Source: Medicago truncatula (lineage: Eukaryota > Streptophyta > Magnoliopsida > Fabales > Fabaceae). From it: a stretch of DNA of 64,000 nucleotides. Under the pieces are notes generated by a model that saw only the letters and a program-made list of their open reading frames with translations, did no database searches and was not told the DNA's origin. Every line of letters starts with the position of its first letter. The stretch's first letter is position 1. The translations under genes were made by a program, and so were the position numbers. Shown piece by piece: positions 45,811 to 58,369 of the stretch. The DNA lies in contig NC_053044.1 of NCBI RefSeq assembly GCF_003473485.1, positions 26,161,591 through 26,225,590 on the forward strand, in the 5' to 3' direction.

Positions 45811-48800
45811 CCACTATGATACGAGTTGTACAAAGAGGTTATAAGAAATTAGCTTAAAAGCTCACAAATGATTTATGGCAAGAAGCTTCTCTTGAAAATC
45901 GAAGGGGAGGTGAAGGAGAACAATTCTAGAGATTTTCATGAAGGAAATCTAGATCACACTCGTTGGGTGAGAAACACTTCGCCCAACGAAGTAAGGTGGT
46001 GTTAGAGACTTTTGAGGAACAATTGACCTTTTCCCTCCACTCAAAGTAACCTCAGACCATCTTTACTTGTAAAAATAATGCTGTAATCATATTTTTTTAG
46101 GTATTGTTTTAGATCCTAATTTTTGTTTTAGAGAGAGAAAGAGAGTGAAAATCAATTCTTCACCCTTCAAGGCCGTTATAGCTTGGATTTCAAGCTTGTT
46201 GATACTTATCCTTCATCATTCTTTTCTAGTTAACTCTTTCATGGATAACTAATATCTCTTTCTTTTTTGGATTAGATGCAGGTAGATAGAATTTTGATGT
46301 ATTACTATTGCCTGTCTGGTTGAAAACAATCTATTATTCAATATAACAATTGGTTTGATTCTATATTTAATGTTTTTGTGACTTGCACTCTGAAAATGGT
46401 TATTTGACTTAACAAGTGCGAGACATCGTCTTGTTATTTAAGGGATATGCTTAGACATGGGGTTAAGCTTCCATTCATATATATTCAATTATCTGGTATA
46501 TGTCTTCGAAGCAATTAGATCTTTTGCTTAGAATCAGAAGTCATTTGATCTAATGGATTTCTTGAAGTTTGGCGGACATGTTAACATACCGCGAGGGATA
46601 GATGGATTTATATCTGAATCTTAAAAAGTATATAATCGATTGATAGGAACTATTGATTCACATAATAATTACCGCTTTGCATGAGGATAAGATAACCTCC
46701 CCTTACCAAGCTGACATGAAATAAATGAGTTCAATAAAATTTGAAATTCAAAGAGATAAAAGAAGAGAAGTAGCTTTTAATTCAGTACGTATGATGGTCG
46801 AACCCATTATTGAACATAAATCTGGATGAATATTCCATGTGTAAGAGATTGGTAAAGGTGACTTATTCATATTTAGGTTTCTTAACAATTAAATCCAATT
46901 TAAAGGGACCAAACTATATAGGAGCCACTATTCCTTTGGATACCCTAAATGGAGCATTTCGCAATGGGGTAAATTTAGGGCAAAAGAATTTGAATTCACT
47001 TTTATTTGAAGAATTCATTCGAAATTGTTGAAGTAAAGAAAAGTTTAATTTTAGAGCTTTCACTTTTATTTGTAGGCATTAATATTAAGATCATCTTCTT
47101 TAATTTCTCCTTGTGTCATATGTTTCAAAGGTTGTCCAAGCCATTTTACTTGGGATCTCCGTAGCAAAAAGGATGATAGAAGTGGGTATCATCTGACCTA
47201 ACCCAAATTGACAAGCAACCAATGGCGGCTGATATGGAAAAACTATAGTTTCTTTAGAGCCTGAAGCTTATGGAATTAAACCAACCGATAAGGAAGCCTT
47301 TCCAAATATCTTTGTAATCAGTTTGGATTTTCTGATTGGGGTCACATCTCTAAAATTAAGCAGGGTCTCTTAATCGACTAACAAAGGAAGAAAAAAAAGT
47401 GTTTGTGATGCTTGAGGTTAAGGAACCATTCAAAGTATCTCTTGAAAACAACAACAGATTATGTGGGTTCAACATGTTTGGTCGAAGTATCTCCTTTTAT
47501 ATGTTTGTTATATTAGCTGAGTCCCGTTGTAGAGTCAGACTTAAATTCCACGCCTAACTGACGCTATTTTAGCCTCGGATGTGCGGAAGTCGACGCAACC
47601 TGTTAGCTTCAACTTCTTTAGCTTTCCCTGACCCCAACGCTAAATCAGTGACAACGTCTGTTTTAACCGTGTTAACGTGGGTTTTGGGTGGACGCTAAAA
47701 TGCAGTTTTCATGTAGTATAAGCTAATACTATAAAAACTATTGGAAGAAGACCTCTATGAAATCCGGTTCGTACATAGCATTAAACCATAACTGAAGAAC
47801 CACCCACATTAATGACCATATTTGGCTAGGAGAATTTTTTTCAAATTTATGGGCTTTCCGTCATGAATTTTTTTAGCTAGAGGCTACAAATTTTGATGAA
47901 TACGATTCGAGCAAAATATGAAGTGGTTGAGCCAAAATTCAAGAAAAGCAACAGTTTCCCAATCTGATTGCTTATTTTGAATAATCTGACTGTAACTAGT
48001 AACTTTCATGTTCAACTCATAATCATTACGTCAATTCCAAAGTCAAATTTAATGTGAAATAATGGGCTCTCTCTCGAAATGATTTGGTTGTCCCGCATTT
48101 ATTCAAATCTGAAGTGCCAAAATTCAAAAGCCTTTAAATTTGACATTTTGGGGCACCTAAAATTTCAAACTCATGTTTCGAGCGAAGGCCAATTCAAGTG
48201 AAGGAGCGGTTCAAAGGAAGGGGCATGTTAAGAACACTAGATTAACTGTTGAGAAGAGAAGATGAGTACCAGCCTTGCTCGAAGGATTCAAAATTCTACA
48301 AAATTTGAAAAATACTATCTAAAGATCTCAACAAGTTTCAACAACAGCAGTTATCCACTTTGAAGTGCCAAAGATTGAAACTCAAAAGAGAAATTGTTAC
48401 GGAGGAATTTTCTTTTGGAAGTTAAAGGACACATGACATGCATGAAGTTCACTTCTTGTCTATAAATTGTAAACTCAAACTCCATGCAAACGAGTTCATT
48501 TTCATTCTACAAAACTACGCCTACAAGAAACACATCCGCGATCATAAGATAATACTCTTGCTGAAAACGTTGAAAGAACCATGTATGAAACTCACTTATC
48601 TTAATATATATATTTTTCCTTTGTGTACACTTGTGCCTTTGTTTTTTTCTCTATCATTTTTCCTTTTACTACTATAAAAAAAGAACAGATTTCTTCAATT
48701 CTCTGTTTTAGGCTTGTTACACATAAACATGTCAACTGAGCACCCTTCATAAGGATTTAACTCGAATCCTCGATTTCATTGATTTGTTTTGATACAATTA

Positions 48801-49929
48801 AATTTTATGTTTATTTTGTTTTTAATTCAATTTCTTAAATCACAGCTTAATTTATGAATTTTCTTTAATGTATTTTTCCTATAAAAGAGCACATTTTCAT
48901 TGGAGCAAACAAGTTATGAAGTTGCATAATATTTTTTAAGTGGTATCACCAGCTCGAGGTTAGGGTTCTACTGTATACAAGTTATTAAGTTGCATGGTAA
49001 TTATGTATGACCCGTTCCGTGACTTTTTTCCACACTAATAACTTGTAACAAACAACGTACATAATACGACAACGACCGCACAAGATTTGCGATTAAAGAC
49101 AACATTCATGAGTACCGCCGACAATGGAAGACTGGTTTTCACCAATAACAACACTGTCAACGACAACAACGATCCAAGCATGGGCGGCCGGGGAGGTAGA
49201 TGAAATGGTGGAGGTTTTGGCCCTGGCAGTCGGTGTGGAATTTTTAATGGTCACAAGGGATCTTTTAATGCGTTCATTGTAGTAGTCTCAGAGCGTAAGA
49301 TTGATACTATACGACGATGATCACCAATTGTGGAAACCCATAAATAAAACAAAACGTCCACAAAAGTGTGTATATCAAAACAACCTAAAGAGAAGGTAAA
49401 ATTATTAATAAAATATATTAAAATGACTTGCTTATTGATAGGAACAACATGATGAAGTTGTGTAAAAAATGGAGAAGGCAATTGCTCATAATCATTACCA
49501 CCAAAAAAAATTTCAGCTTACCCTTTTACGTTACCGCTGCACACTGTTGCTTTGTTCTTGTGAGCTTCAGATTTTCATATTCAGGTGCCGCTATATTTGT
49601 TATTTTTAAACTAGGGATTTAAATCCCTTCGACATTCAACAACTCAGAGAAAAATGAGCTAAGTCCAATTCCAGCAACTTAGATCATTCTCTAACAGGGA
49701 TCGAAAAGCACATTGTAGAGTTCTTGAAACTTACCTAAAACATGCATGACAATTCTTTGGTGACTTTTAATTGTTTGAACTTATATAATAATATTAAGTA
49801 TTCATGTTAATGTTGTAAATTTTTTTTTGAGGTATATCTTAATTACTCAAGTTAATTTTGTTTGACAAAAGTAACTCAAGTTAATGATAATAATCTATAT
49901 TAATACTAATTATTCATGTTGATATTTGG
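45811..49929. other. Long spacer without a recognisable gene
   Basis: Four kilobases with only short open frames, none with a motif I recognise. A plus-strand open frame of 73 codons at 46810-47031 has no family resemblance that I can name. Near 48937-48950 TGGTATCACCAGCTCGAGG resembles a Copia primer site. Around 49100-49200 a Gly-rich reading (MGGRGGR) may be a gag remnant. Mostly decayed retroelement sequence by appearance. Confidence 0.45.
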
Positions 49930-50760
49930 CTTCAAATTTGTGGTTTGGAAGAACACAGAAATCGTGACACGAATTTGGCATCGTGACACGATTTTGTGAT
50001 GCCGTGAGCTAGTTTGCAGGGTGCCAAATCGTGACACGATCTTGGGAAATCGTGACACGATTTTCAAACTTGCTCGTTAAGTATCCTTGATAAGGACTGG
50101 TCATACCTTGGGACGTACGCAAATCGTGACACGATCTGGAAATCGTGGCACGATTGTATCAGAGGAAAGCTAGTATTTAAAGTGTTCTTGTGCTTTTTTG
50201 GAGAAGAGCTTGGAAGAGCTTAGAGAGAGAAACTTGGATTACAAAGGAGGGAACCAAAGGGTTGAGTGTCTTTGTAGAGAGTGTCTCTTGGGTTGGGAAA
50301 AACATTGTAATCACCTTGGGTAGTGAGGAGTTCACCATTGGAAGGATCTAAAGCTTCCTCTAGTGTCTTCTCTTTTAGGGTTCACATTGTGAGAGTGGGG
50401 AAACACAAATGGGTAGAATCTAGGTCTTGTTCTTGTGTAAGCTTGCAAGCTATTGTTCTTGTAACCCTTTGTAACACTTTCATCTTAGTGGATTGGAGAG
50501 CTGCTCTCTCCCCCAGATTAGGCCATATTGGCTGAACTGGGTCAACAATCTTCTTGGTGTGTTTGTTCTTCCTTTTCTAGCTTATCTTGTTTGCTTTGTA
50601 TTCTCTTGTGGTGTTGCTCTACACTAGTCTAGGGCTGTTTTGATTGTTGTTTGCTTGGAGACACTTTACACATAGATTACCACTATCTTTTACTCCACAC
50701 ATCTTTGTTTTCATTGGTGTAAGTTTTAACCGGATTCACAACAATTCACGTTAATGCTGT
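49930..50760 (+). repeat. LTR with clustered palindromes
   Basis: Plus-orientation LTR-like block related to the complement of 43000-43560 (GGAGAGCTGCTCTCTCCCCC, GAACTGGGTCAACAATCTTC). Its upstream part holds six 13-bp palindromes ATCGTGACACGAT or near (49961, 49980, 50028, 50049, 50123, 50142), followed by TATTTAAAG (about 50172). Its tail ends near GATTCACAACAATTCACG. No coding region attached. Confidence 0.6.
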
Positions 50761-51326
50761 ATGTTAATGTTGTATTTGTTGGAAGACTATTTTCTAAACT
50801 GGTTAATTAAAATCTTATTTGCAATATCCACTATATCACGAGATAGACCCCGGTTTTCTAAAACCTTCTTGTGATGATCTACTCCACAGGGGGAAAAGGT
50901 TTGTTAATTCATTCAAAATATGGGCTTTCCTAGCTCATATAGTGGAATGATCCCTTCCCACAACGATCCCTCGAGGTGGAAGAATGATGAAACCTGCCAA
51001 GTAATATAATAGTCATGCCTTTCCCAATCCTCGTGCTGAAAATAGGGTCACCACTCCTAATTCAGAGGAAGGTATGCGATGTCAGTAGTTACGCCTATAT
51101 CAGGAGATAGATTAAATATTTTGTTTTACTTTCTACTAAAATTAATTTTTTAAACAACCATAAATAAGAATTAATTATTATTAACATGTTTTTTTAAAAG
51201 TAAAGGTTAAGAAGACAAAACATAAAAGTACCATTTTCATGGCATACATATTCATATATATTTCCATACCAACAAAATTATACAAATTATACAAATTTAA
51301 TTCTCAAATCTTTTCATTTTTCAGCA
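50761..51326. other. 3' flank of P450-C
   Basis: No gene; AT-rich with repeat-like pieces. A segment with TATCACGAGATAGACC and ATATCAGGAGATAGATTA may be the two ends of a small element. Confidence 0.35.
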
Positions 51327-53455
51327 CTACTTAAATGAAGGATAAGTTGTTGGAATCAAACATAGGTCATCTTTTCTTATAACAGAAGCTCCAAATAGCT
51401 CAGTCATGTCCAAATCTTCATTTTTCATTCCACCAGGAAGTTTCCAATCAAAGTGACACAATAACAAAGCAAGAGCCAATTCAACATTTGCCATACCATA
51501 GTTTAAACCTGGGCAAATTCTCCTTCCAGCACCAAATGGAATGTACTCAAAATTAGTTCCTTTATAATCAATAAAACTATCAATAAACCTTTCAGGATAA
51601 AACTTATCTGGATCGGTCCAATATTTTGGATCCCTTCCAATTGCCCAAGCATTGATTATCACCTTACTTTTGATTGGTATATGATAACCATCAACCTCAC
51701 AATTTTGTCCACATTCCCTTGGAATTAAAAGAGGAGCAGGAGGGTGCAATCTTAATACCTCTTTGGTGATTGCTTTCAAGTAATTTAACTCATTAATGCA
51801 TGTTTCATCAATTTTTCCAGTTTTTTCGAATGTCACTCTAACTTCATTTTGTGCTTTTTTCAATACTCTTGGATCCTTCATCATTTCAGCCATGGTCCAG
51901 TTAATTGTATGTGCTGCTGTGTCACTTCCAGCAATGAAAACATCCTGAAAAGTATATATAAAGCATATAAAATTAAATTGGTGCAAACTATTTTAGAAAA
52001 TATACTTGGGTGGTAAAATGAATCAGAGCCATCATCGAAAACCTATTTTGGTTGTATGGGTTGGTTTGATGACATTGATTTGTTTTACCACCCGAAATTT
52101 AGAATTAATTTTGATCTTTATTTTTGCAAATAATTTTTCAAATAATCTCTATCCAAATATATCCAAACCTTATCAAACAAATGTCTACTCAATTTCATGC
52201 TATAGACTACAAAGCTTTGTTTAGATAAACAACATAGTTAAATTTTATAGCATAAACGCCTATCATGTAAGTGTTTATATAAAATTTAATTTCTGTTACA
52301 AATAATAAATTCAAGTCAAATATTTTTCATATAAGATATATGCTATTTCCCATTATCTAATCTGGAGAGCTTATCGAAATAAGCTATAACAGATATGTTA
52401 GAATTTATTTCTATAAGCTCTTCCAAATAGTCTCACTTGTGCATATGTTTGTAAATAAATTTAAATTATATGTTAATCCAAACAGACCCGAAATTAAATA
52501 AACCGTTTATGAAGTGATTTTGAAAGAGAGATATAATCCTTACCAAGATTATAGCCTTGATGTTTCTCTCCGTTAAGCAAAAATCTGGATCATTGCTTCT
52601 ATCTACCTCAAATTTCAAAAGGACATCAATCAAATCTTCCTCTCCTTCAACTAAACCTTGTTTGGTTGTAGATTTTGTTTCTTTATGGTCATTGATGATC
52701 TTCTCAAGTATTCTGTCAACTTTTTGATGTAACATTTCAAGCCTAGACCTCCTCCCAGTGATGTTTTGAAGGAACTTTGCTGAAGGAAACAAGTCACCAA
52801 TATAGAAACCTCCATTTATTCGCAACATTTCTCTTACCAATGATATGAACTCATCTTGCTCCATATATTTTTTGCCAAATGCAGCCCTTGAAGTAAATGT
52901 ATACATCATTGATATAACTTCTTGAGAAAGATTGATGACTCTTCCTTCATCAGAAGCAATCCTTTGAATGAGATTATTCATCTCTTGTTCTCTGATTGGC
53001 CAAAGAGATTGAACACGCTTTATACTTAAAAGTTCTACACTACAAATCTTTCTAAGTTGTCTCCAGTAATCACCATAAGGTGAAAAAGCTATATCTGTTG
53101 AATCATAAAACATTATCTCTGACGTTAGTGTTAAAGGCCTTGATGCAAATATAACATCATGAGTTTTCATTATTTCCTTAGCATATTCTGCTGAGGAAAC
53201 AATAGTAAAGAAAACTTCACCAAGTTGAAGATGCATTAAAGTGCCATACTTTTTTGACAATTCTCTTAATTTTCTATGTGGTGGAGAGCCAATAAGATTA
53301 TGAATGTTTCCTATGATTGGAAGCTTCCGTGGCCCTGGCGGTATATTTGGAATTGATTCAATTTTCTTGATCTTTTTCTTTAGTTTTAGTGTCACAATGA
53401 TGGAGAGGAGGAAAATGGAAAAAAGGGTGAAAGGGAAAATTGTTTGAAGATCCAT
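51327..53455 (-). CDS. CYP71D: Cytochrome P450, CYP71D-like (P450-C)
   Basis: ER-bound monooxygenase, substrate unknown. Exons (minus) 53455-52544 (304 codons) and 51944-51327, with a 599-bp phase-0 GT-AG intron: 509 aa. Shows the [12 protein letters not shown] anchor, hinge [14 protein letters not shown] (Arg where Trp is usual), I-helix [20 protein letters not shown] and [10 protein letters not shown] with Cys448. It forms a tandem pair with P450-D: same orientation, 2.2 kb apart, with similar coding, intron and upstream sequence (53640-53960 matches 58370-58690). The intron has about 190 bp extra relative to P450-D. Intact. Confidence 0.95.
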
Positions 53456-53639
53456 GTAGGTTAAAAAAGAAACAAGAGAACAAGGTGGAATAACTTTTGT
53501 TTTTCTAATTTAGTGAATAGCATAAACTATATGTACACAAGTGACTCCTCGGTTGTATATATTTTATATTGTGTAGTGATATTTTTTGTACTTTAACTTA
53601 TGAGCATATATACTTTATTTTTATACATATATACTTTTT

Positions 53640-53960
53640 TTTATGAAGCCGGCAGTTATGTTATATGTCAACTTATGAGCTCTGTCCTTGTATGTAATTT
53701 TCTATATTAGGGTCTATGTAAGCATGACATACAAAAAAAGAGTATTAAATCCAAACTTATATATTTTGACTTGTGATAAAGTTAGAATCCAAATGAATAT
53801 CCAAAAATTATTATTAAAAAAGTCTTCCATTACTTATATATGATCACTTGCAAAGAATTTGAATTTTACAAAATTTACCTACCATTTCCAATTATTCAAC
53901 TATGTTCGTGCAATTGAAAATTAAGTCATTTCTTCTAACTAACAATTAAATAACAGCATG
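53640..53960. repeat. Upstream duplication block shared with P450-D
   Basis: Shares GAAGCCGGCAGTTATGTTAT, GTCAACTTATGAG, CATTACTTATATATGATC, GCAAAGAATTTGAAT and TATTCAACTATG.TCGTGCAAT with 58370-58690. This shows that the duplication giving P450-C and P450-D took at least 500 bp of upstream DNA with it. Confidence 0.75.
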
Positions 53961-54269
53961 TGACAGGTTCACTAGAGGTTATTTTTATTACTATAAATTC
54001 CAAGATCATTTGACGGTTTTTACACTTCGAGATATGGTTGAATATCGTCAATTTTCTTTATCAATACTCTCTTTATTAACACACATCAAAGAAACTTCTA
54101 GAACTAGAAATTTTTTTGATTTATTAAGGAACTGGATGAACTACATTGTTTGTGTTTATATTCATATCAGCTCATCATATCTACTCTAACTAACAATAAG
54201 AGCGCAAAATGAAACTCAAAAGCCAATTGAATTGTAAAATATAAGCTAACTTCTAGTGCAAGCTAGCTA

Positions 54270-54990
54270 TGTTAAGTCCCTGCTTCACTTAATTCCAATA
54301 CCGCCTCACGAGCTGAAGGTTGGTAGATGATTAACATCCCAAGCCATGAGAATACAATCATGAAATGATCGAGGCCCAGTAGCTTTAGTGAACACATAGC
54401 AATTTGATTTTGAGAAGAAATAGACAACAAATCCGGCTTGGACTTTCTCACGAACAAGACAAACAAATAATGTCTAGATGCTTGGTTCGCTCGTGAAACA
54501 AAGGTTGGCAGAGATGAGTAATGCACTTTGGTTATTGCAACAGAGAATTGGAAATCTAGAAGGATTTTGTTTTAAATCGTGAAGCAAGAAATAAATAAAT
54601 TTCAATTCCCTAGTTGTTGAGGCTAAGGCCGTATATTTTGCTTCTACAGATGAACATGAAATTGTTTGCTGCTTCTTTTTTTTTTTTTTTTTTTGAACAA
54701 ACTTGTTTGCTGGTTCTTTGATTTCCATGTTACTACTAAACTTCTAATGATAAAACAATAATCAGAAATCGATCTTCTAGTATCAACACACCCTCCCCAA
54801 TATGCATCACTGAAGTGAAATATTTGTAAATTAATTAGACGATTTGGGAAAGAACAAATTATGGCTTCGTGGCCTCTTAAGAAACCATAGTACTCTTGGA
54901 GTTACAAGATGGTGATTTTTGTTGGTTCTGCCATGAATTGGCTCACCTGTTGAGCAGTAAAAGTTATAGCAAGGGCAGACCCCCGCTTCT
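54270..54990 (-). pseudogene. Copia RNase H relic between P450-C and P450-D
   Basis: Minus strand: KKQQTISCSSVEAKYTALAS, TRELKFIYFLLHDL, CCNNQSAL, then in another frame TKHLDI. Fragments of the preceding Copia region lie up to about 54990. Contains frameshifts and a poly-A-encoded lysine run at 54677-54694. Non-functional. Confidence 0.8.
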
Positions 54991-55082
54991 TTCATTTTTC
55001 TAATGTTTTGGTACCCCATACCTATCTTAAAATTAGCTTTTTGGTTCCATTATTTCAATTCTTTCAAACTTTTTATCCCCAC

Positions 55083-55412
55083 CACTACTACAAGAAAACT
55101 TGACTTTTAGTGTCAGTAAATTTCTATAGATAAAAGTCCTTTTGTTGTAGGATTAGCCGCAGCTACCTAAACCCATTGATGTTTGGCCGATGCTATACTC
55201 TACAAAGACGACATCTATTTTTTTGGAATAAAAGAGTGTCGGAGCTAGAACAGTGACAAATTTTAATCGCTGGACAAAACTATCTATTTGATTTACCTAC
55301 GGATTTGAGCTGTAGGTATAGATATTAAAAGTTCTTAGGGATATACCTACGGTAAGAATGTTTACCTACGGAAATTTACTGTCTCTAAAGTAAAGCCTCT
55401 TGTAGTTGGGGT
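55083..55412. mobile_element. Small CACTA-like non-autonomous element
   Basis: Left end CACTACTACAAGAAAAC and right end complement CAACTACAAGAGGC form a CACTA-type inverted terminus. Inside, CCTACGG / CTGTAGGT words recur (55303, 55346, 55370), like subterminal repeats. About 330 bp, non-coding. Target duplication not clear; the flanks are C-rich (CCCCAC on both). Confidence 0.5.
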
Positions 55413-55666
55413 GGGGAATTAAAAGTCATTAAAGATTAAAATAGGGGACCAACAAGCGGAATTTTAAAATAGAGGTATCAAAAGTGAATTTAAGCCAATA
55501 AATTTTTTGAAGAATCATAAAAAATAACAAATTATTATTAACATGTTTGCGTACATGTACATATATCGACATTAACATGAAATTTAGGCTACCACTCCCA
55601 CAAACAAGTTATACAAATTTAATTCTGAAACCTTTCCAGGCATTGCAAACTTTTCTTTTTTCATAA

Positions 55667-57599
55667 CTACTTCAATGGAGGATAACTGACTGGAATACAA
55701 TATAGGTCATCTTTTCTTATAACAGAAGCTCCAAATAGCTCAGTCATGTCCAAATCCTCATTTTTCATTCCATTTGGAAGTTTCCAATCAAAGTGACACA
55801 ATAACAAAGCAAGGGCCAATTCAACATTTGCCATACCATAGTTGATGCCTGGACAAATTCTTCTTCCAGCACCAAATGGAATGTACTCAAAATTAGTTCC
55901 TTTGAAATCAATAGAACTATTGATAAATCTTTCAGGATAAAACTTATCTGGATCGGTCCAATATTTGGAATCCATTCCAATAGCCCAAGCATTGATTATC
56001 ACCTTACTTTTGATTGGAATGTGATAACCATCAACTTCACAATTTTGTCCACATTCCCTTGGAATTAAAAGAGGAACAGCAGGGTGTAATCTTAATATCT
56101 CTTTTATGATTGCTTTCAAGTATTTTAACTCATCAATGCATGTTTCATCAATTTTTCCTCTTTTTTTGAATATCTCTCTAACTTCAACTTGTGCTTTCCT
56201 CAAAACTCTTGGATTCTTTAACATTTCAGCCATTGTCCAGTTAATCGTAGTTGCAGATGTGTCACTTCCACCAATGAAAATATCCTGAAAAGTATATTAA
56301 AACCACATAAAATTAAATTGGTGCAAACTTCAAATACATCCAAACCACATCTAACAAAACGTCTACTCAATTTCATGCTATAGACTACAAAGCTTTGTTT
56401 GGATAAACAACGTAATTAAAGTTTTTATAATAAACACTTATCATATAAGTGTTCACGTAAAAGTTATATTGTGTAACTAAAGATAAAGTAAAGTCAAATT
56501 ATTTTCACATAAAATAATTTGTTATAAGTTATAAGCTATTTTCATAAGCTAACCTAGAGACCAAGCTAATCGAAATAAGCTATAAAAAGATGTTATAAGT
56601 TAATTAATTAAAACCGTTTATGAAATATTCACACATGGAAACCTAATTATTCACAAGCATACAATTATGAAAAAGAGTTATAATGCTTACAAAGACTATA
56701 GCCTTGATGTTTCTCTTAGTTAAGCAAAAATCAAGATCATTGCTGCTACCTTCCTCAAATTTCAAGAGAACATCAATCAAATCTTCCTCTCCTTCAACTA
56801 AACTTCCTTTAGCTCCTAAGTTAGTTTCTTTATGGTCATTGATGATCTTCTCAAGTATTCTGTCAGCATTTTTATGCAACTTCTCAAGCCTATGCCTCCT
56901 CCCTGTAAGGTTTTGAAGCCAATTCACCGAAGGAAACAAGTCACCAATATAGAATCCTCCAGATATTTCCATAACTTCTCTTACCAATGATATGAACTCA
57001 TCTTGCTCCATGTATTTTTTGCCAAATGCCGCCCTTGAAGTGATTGAATATATCAATGACACAACTTGTCGAGAAAGATTGACGACGCTTCCTTCTTCCG
57101 AAGCAATCCTTTTAACGAGATTATTCATCTCTTGCTCCCTGATTGGCGAAAGAGATTGAACACGTTTTAGACTTAAAAGTTCAACGGTACAAATCTTTCT
57201 AAGTTGTCTCCAATAATCACCAAAAGGTGCAAAAGCTATATCTGTCGAATCATAAAAGATTATCTCTGAGGTTAGAGTTAAAGGCCTTGATGCAAATATT
57301 ACATCATGAGTTTTCATTATTTCCTTTGCATATTCTGCTGATGAAACAATAGTAAAGAAAACTTCACCAAGTTGAAGATGCATTAAAGGGCCATATTTTT
57401 TTGACAATTCTCTTAATTTTCTATGTGGTTGAGAGCCAATAAGATTATGTATGTTTCCTATGATTGGTAGCTTACATGGCCCTGGTGGTATATTTGGAAC
57501 TGAGTCAATTTTCTTGAATTTTTTCGTTACTTTTAGTGTCACAATGGAGAGGAGGAAAATGAAAAAAATGGTTAAAGGGTAAATTGTTTGAAGATCCAT
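55667..57599 (-). CDS. CYP71D: Cytochrome P450, CYP71D-like (P450-D)
   Basis: ER-bound monooxygenase, substrate unknown. Exons (minus) 57599-56691 (303 codons) and 56284-55667, with a 406-bp phase-0 GT-AG intron: 508 aa. Shows the [12 protein letters not shown] anchor, hinge [14 protein letters not shown] (Cys in place of Trp), I-helix [20 protein letters not shown] and [10 protein letters not shown] with Cys447. It is the tandem partner of P450-C. A TATA-like CTATATATA lies on the minus strand at 57686-57695, about 90 bp before the start codon, and the block at 57655-57676 is shared with P450-B. Intact. Confidence 0.95.
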
Positions 57600-57654
57600 G
57601 TAGATGAAAAAGAAACAAGGGAATAGGGTGGAATAATTGATATTTTATTTTCTT

Positions 57655-57696
57655 GTTTAGTGAAGAACATCAATTCTATGTACAAATATATATAGA
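57655..57696 (-). promoter_or_regulatory. Core promoter region of P450-D
   Basis: TATA-like CTATATATA (57686-57695) followed downstream by a 22-bp block identical to one before P450-B (35862-35883). Confidence 0.6.
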
Positions 57697-57859
57697 CAAA
57701 TTTCTCTCAGAAAATATATGGACACGTTGTGGAGTATTGAAACAAGTGATTCCTAGGTGAGAAATACTTTGGTCACAACCCCAAATAAATATTATTTTAA
57801 CGCGAATACACAAAAATACACATCATTTAAGTCTTTCTTTCTCTACCTTTTTTTTTTTT

Positions 57860-58169
57860 CTTAATTGCACTTTTGGATCCCTATCTTTCCAAAAGTTGCG
57901 GTTATGGACCCCTAACTAATTTAAATACAAAACAGCCCCCTATGTTTTGATTCTTTTGCAGTTTTGAACCCCCAGTCCATTGTTGACTCGGTCAACGCTG
58001 ACGTGGCACCCTAAGTGAGGTGTCACGTGTCAAATTTTTTATTTTTTTTTGCCTTAGAGGTCCAAAACTGCCAAAGAATCAAAACACAGGGGGCTGTTTT
58101 GTATTTAAATTAGTTAGGGGTCCATAACCGCAACTTTTAGAAAGATAGGGGTCCAAAAGTGCAATTAAG
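57860..58169. mobile_element. Mutator-like MITE with long inverted repeats, 310 bp
   Basis: Arms of more than 100 bp: left CTTAATTGCACTTTTGGATC, then AAAGTTGCGGTTATGGACCC and AAAACAGCCCCCTATG, all found complemented at the right, ending CAAAAGTGCAATTAAG. It is flanked on both sides by runs of at least nine T, compatible with a 9-bp Mutator-type target duplication. The centre has GACGTGGCACC and GTGTCACGTGTC. It lies 260 bp upstream of the P450-D start codon and is absent from the P450-C upstream copy. Confidence 0.8.
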
Positions 58170-58369
58170 CCTTTTTTTTTTTTTTTTATGTGTATTTATA
58201 TGTTGTGACTAAATCTTGCTTCTATACAAAACTTACTCTTCCTCGGTTGCAGTTATGTGGGAACAACATTTAAAAAGTGTCATGATGTTAATAAACAAAA
58301 TTAAAAAGTACGTTAAATAATATTATATTGTTGCAGTTATATGTTTTTCTTTTAGGAAGCCGGCAGTTA

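Noticed and set aside
46810..47031. Small protein of 73 aa
   Set aside because: No start context, no relatives known to me and no conserved neighbour; listed only within the spacer description.
51944..51986. Alternative methionine start for the second exon of P450-C as a separate short gene
   Set aside because: The frame joins exon 1 perfectly through a GT-AG intron at the standard CYP71 position; the upstream Met is intronic.
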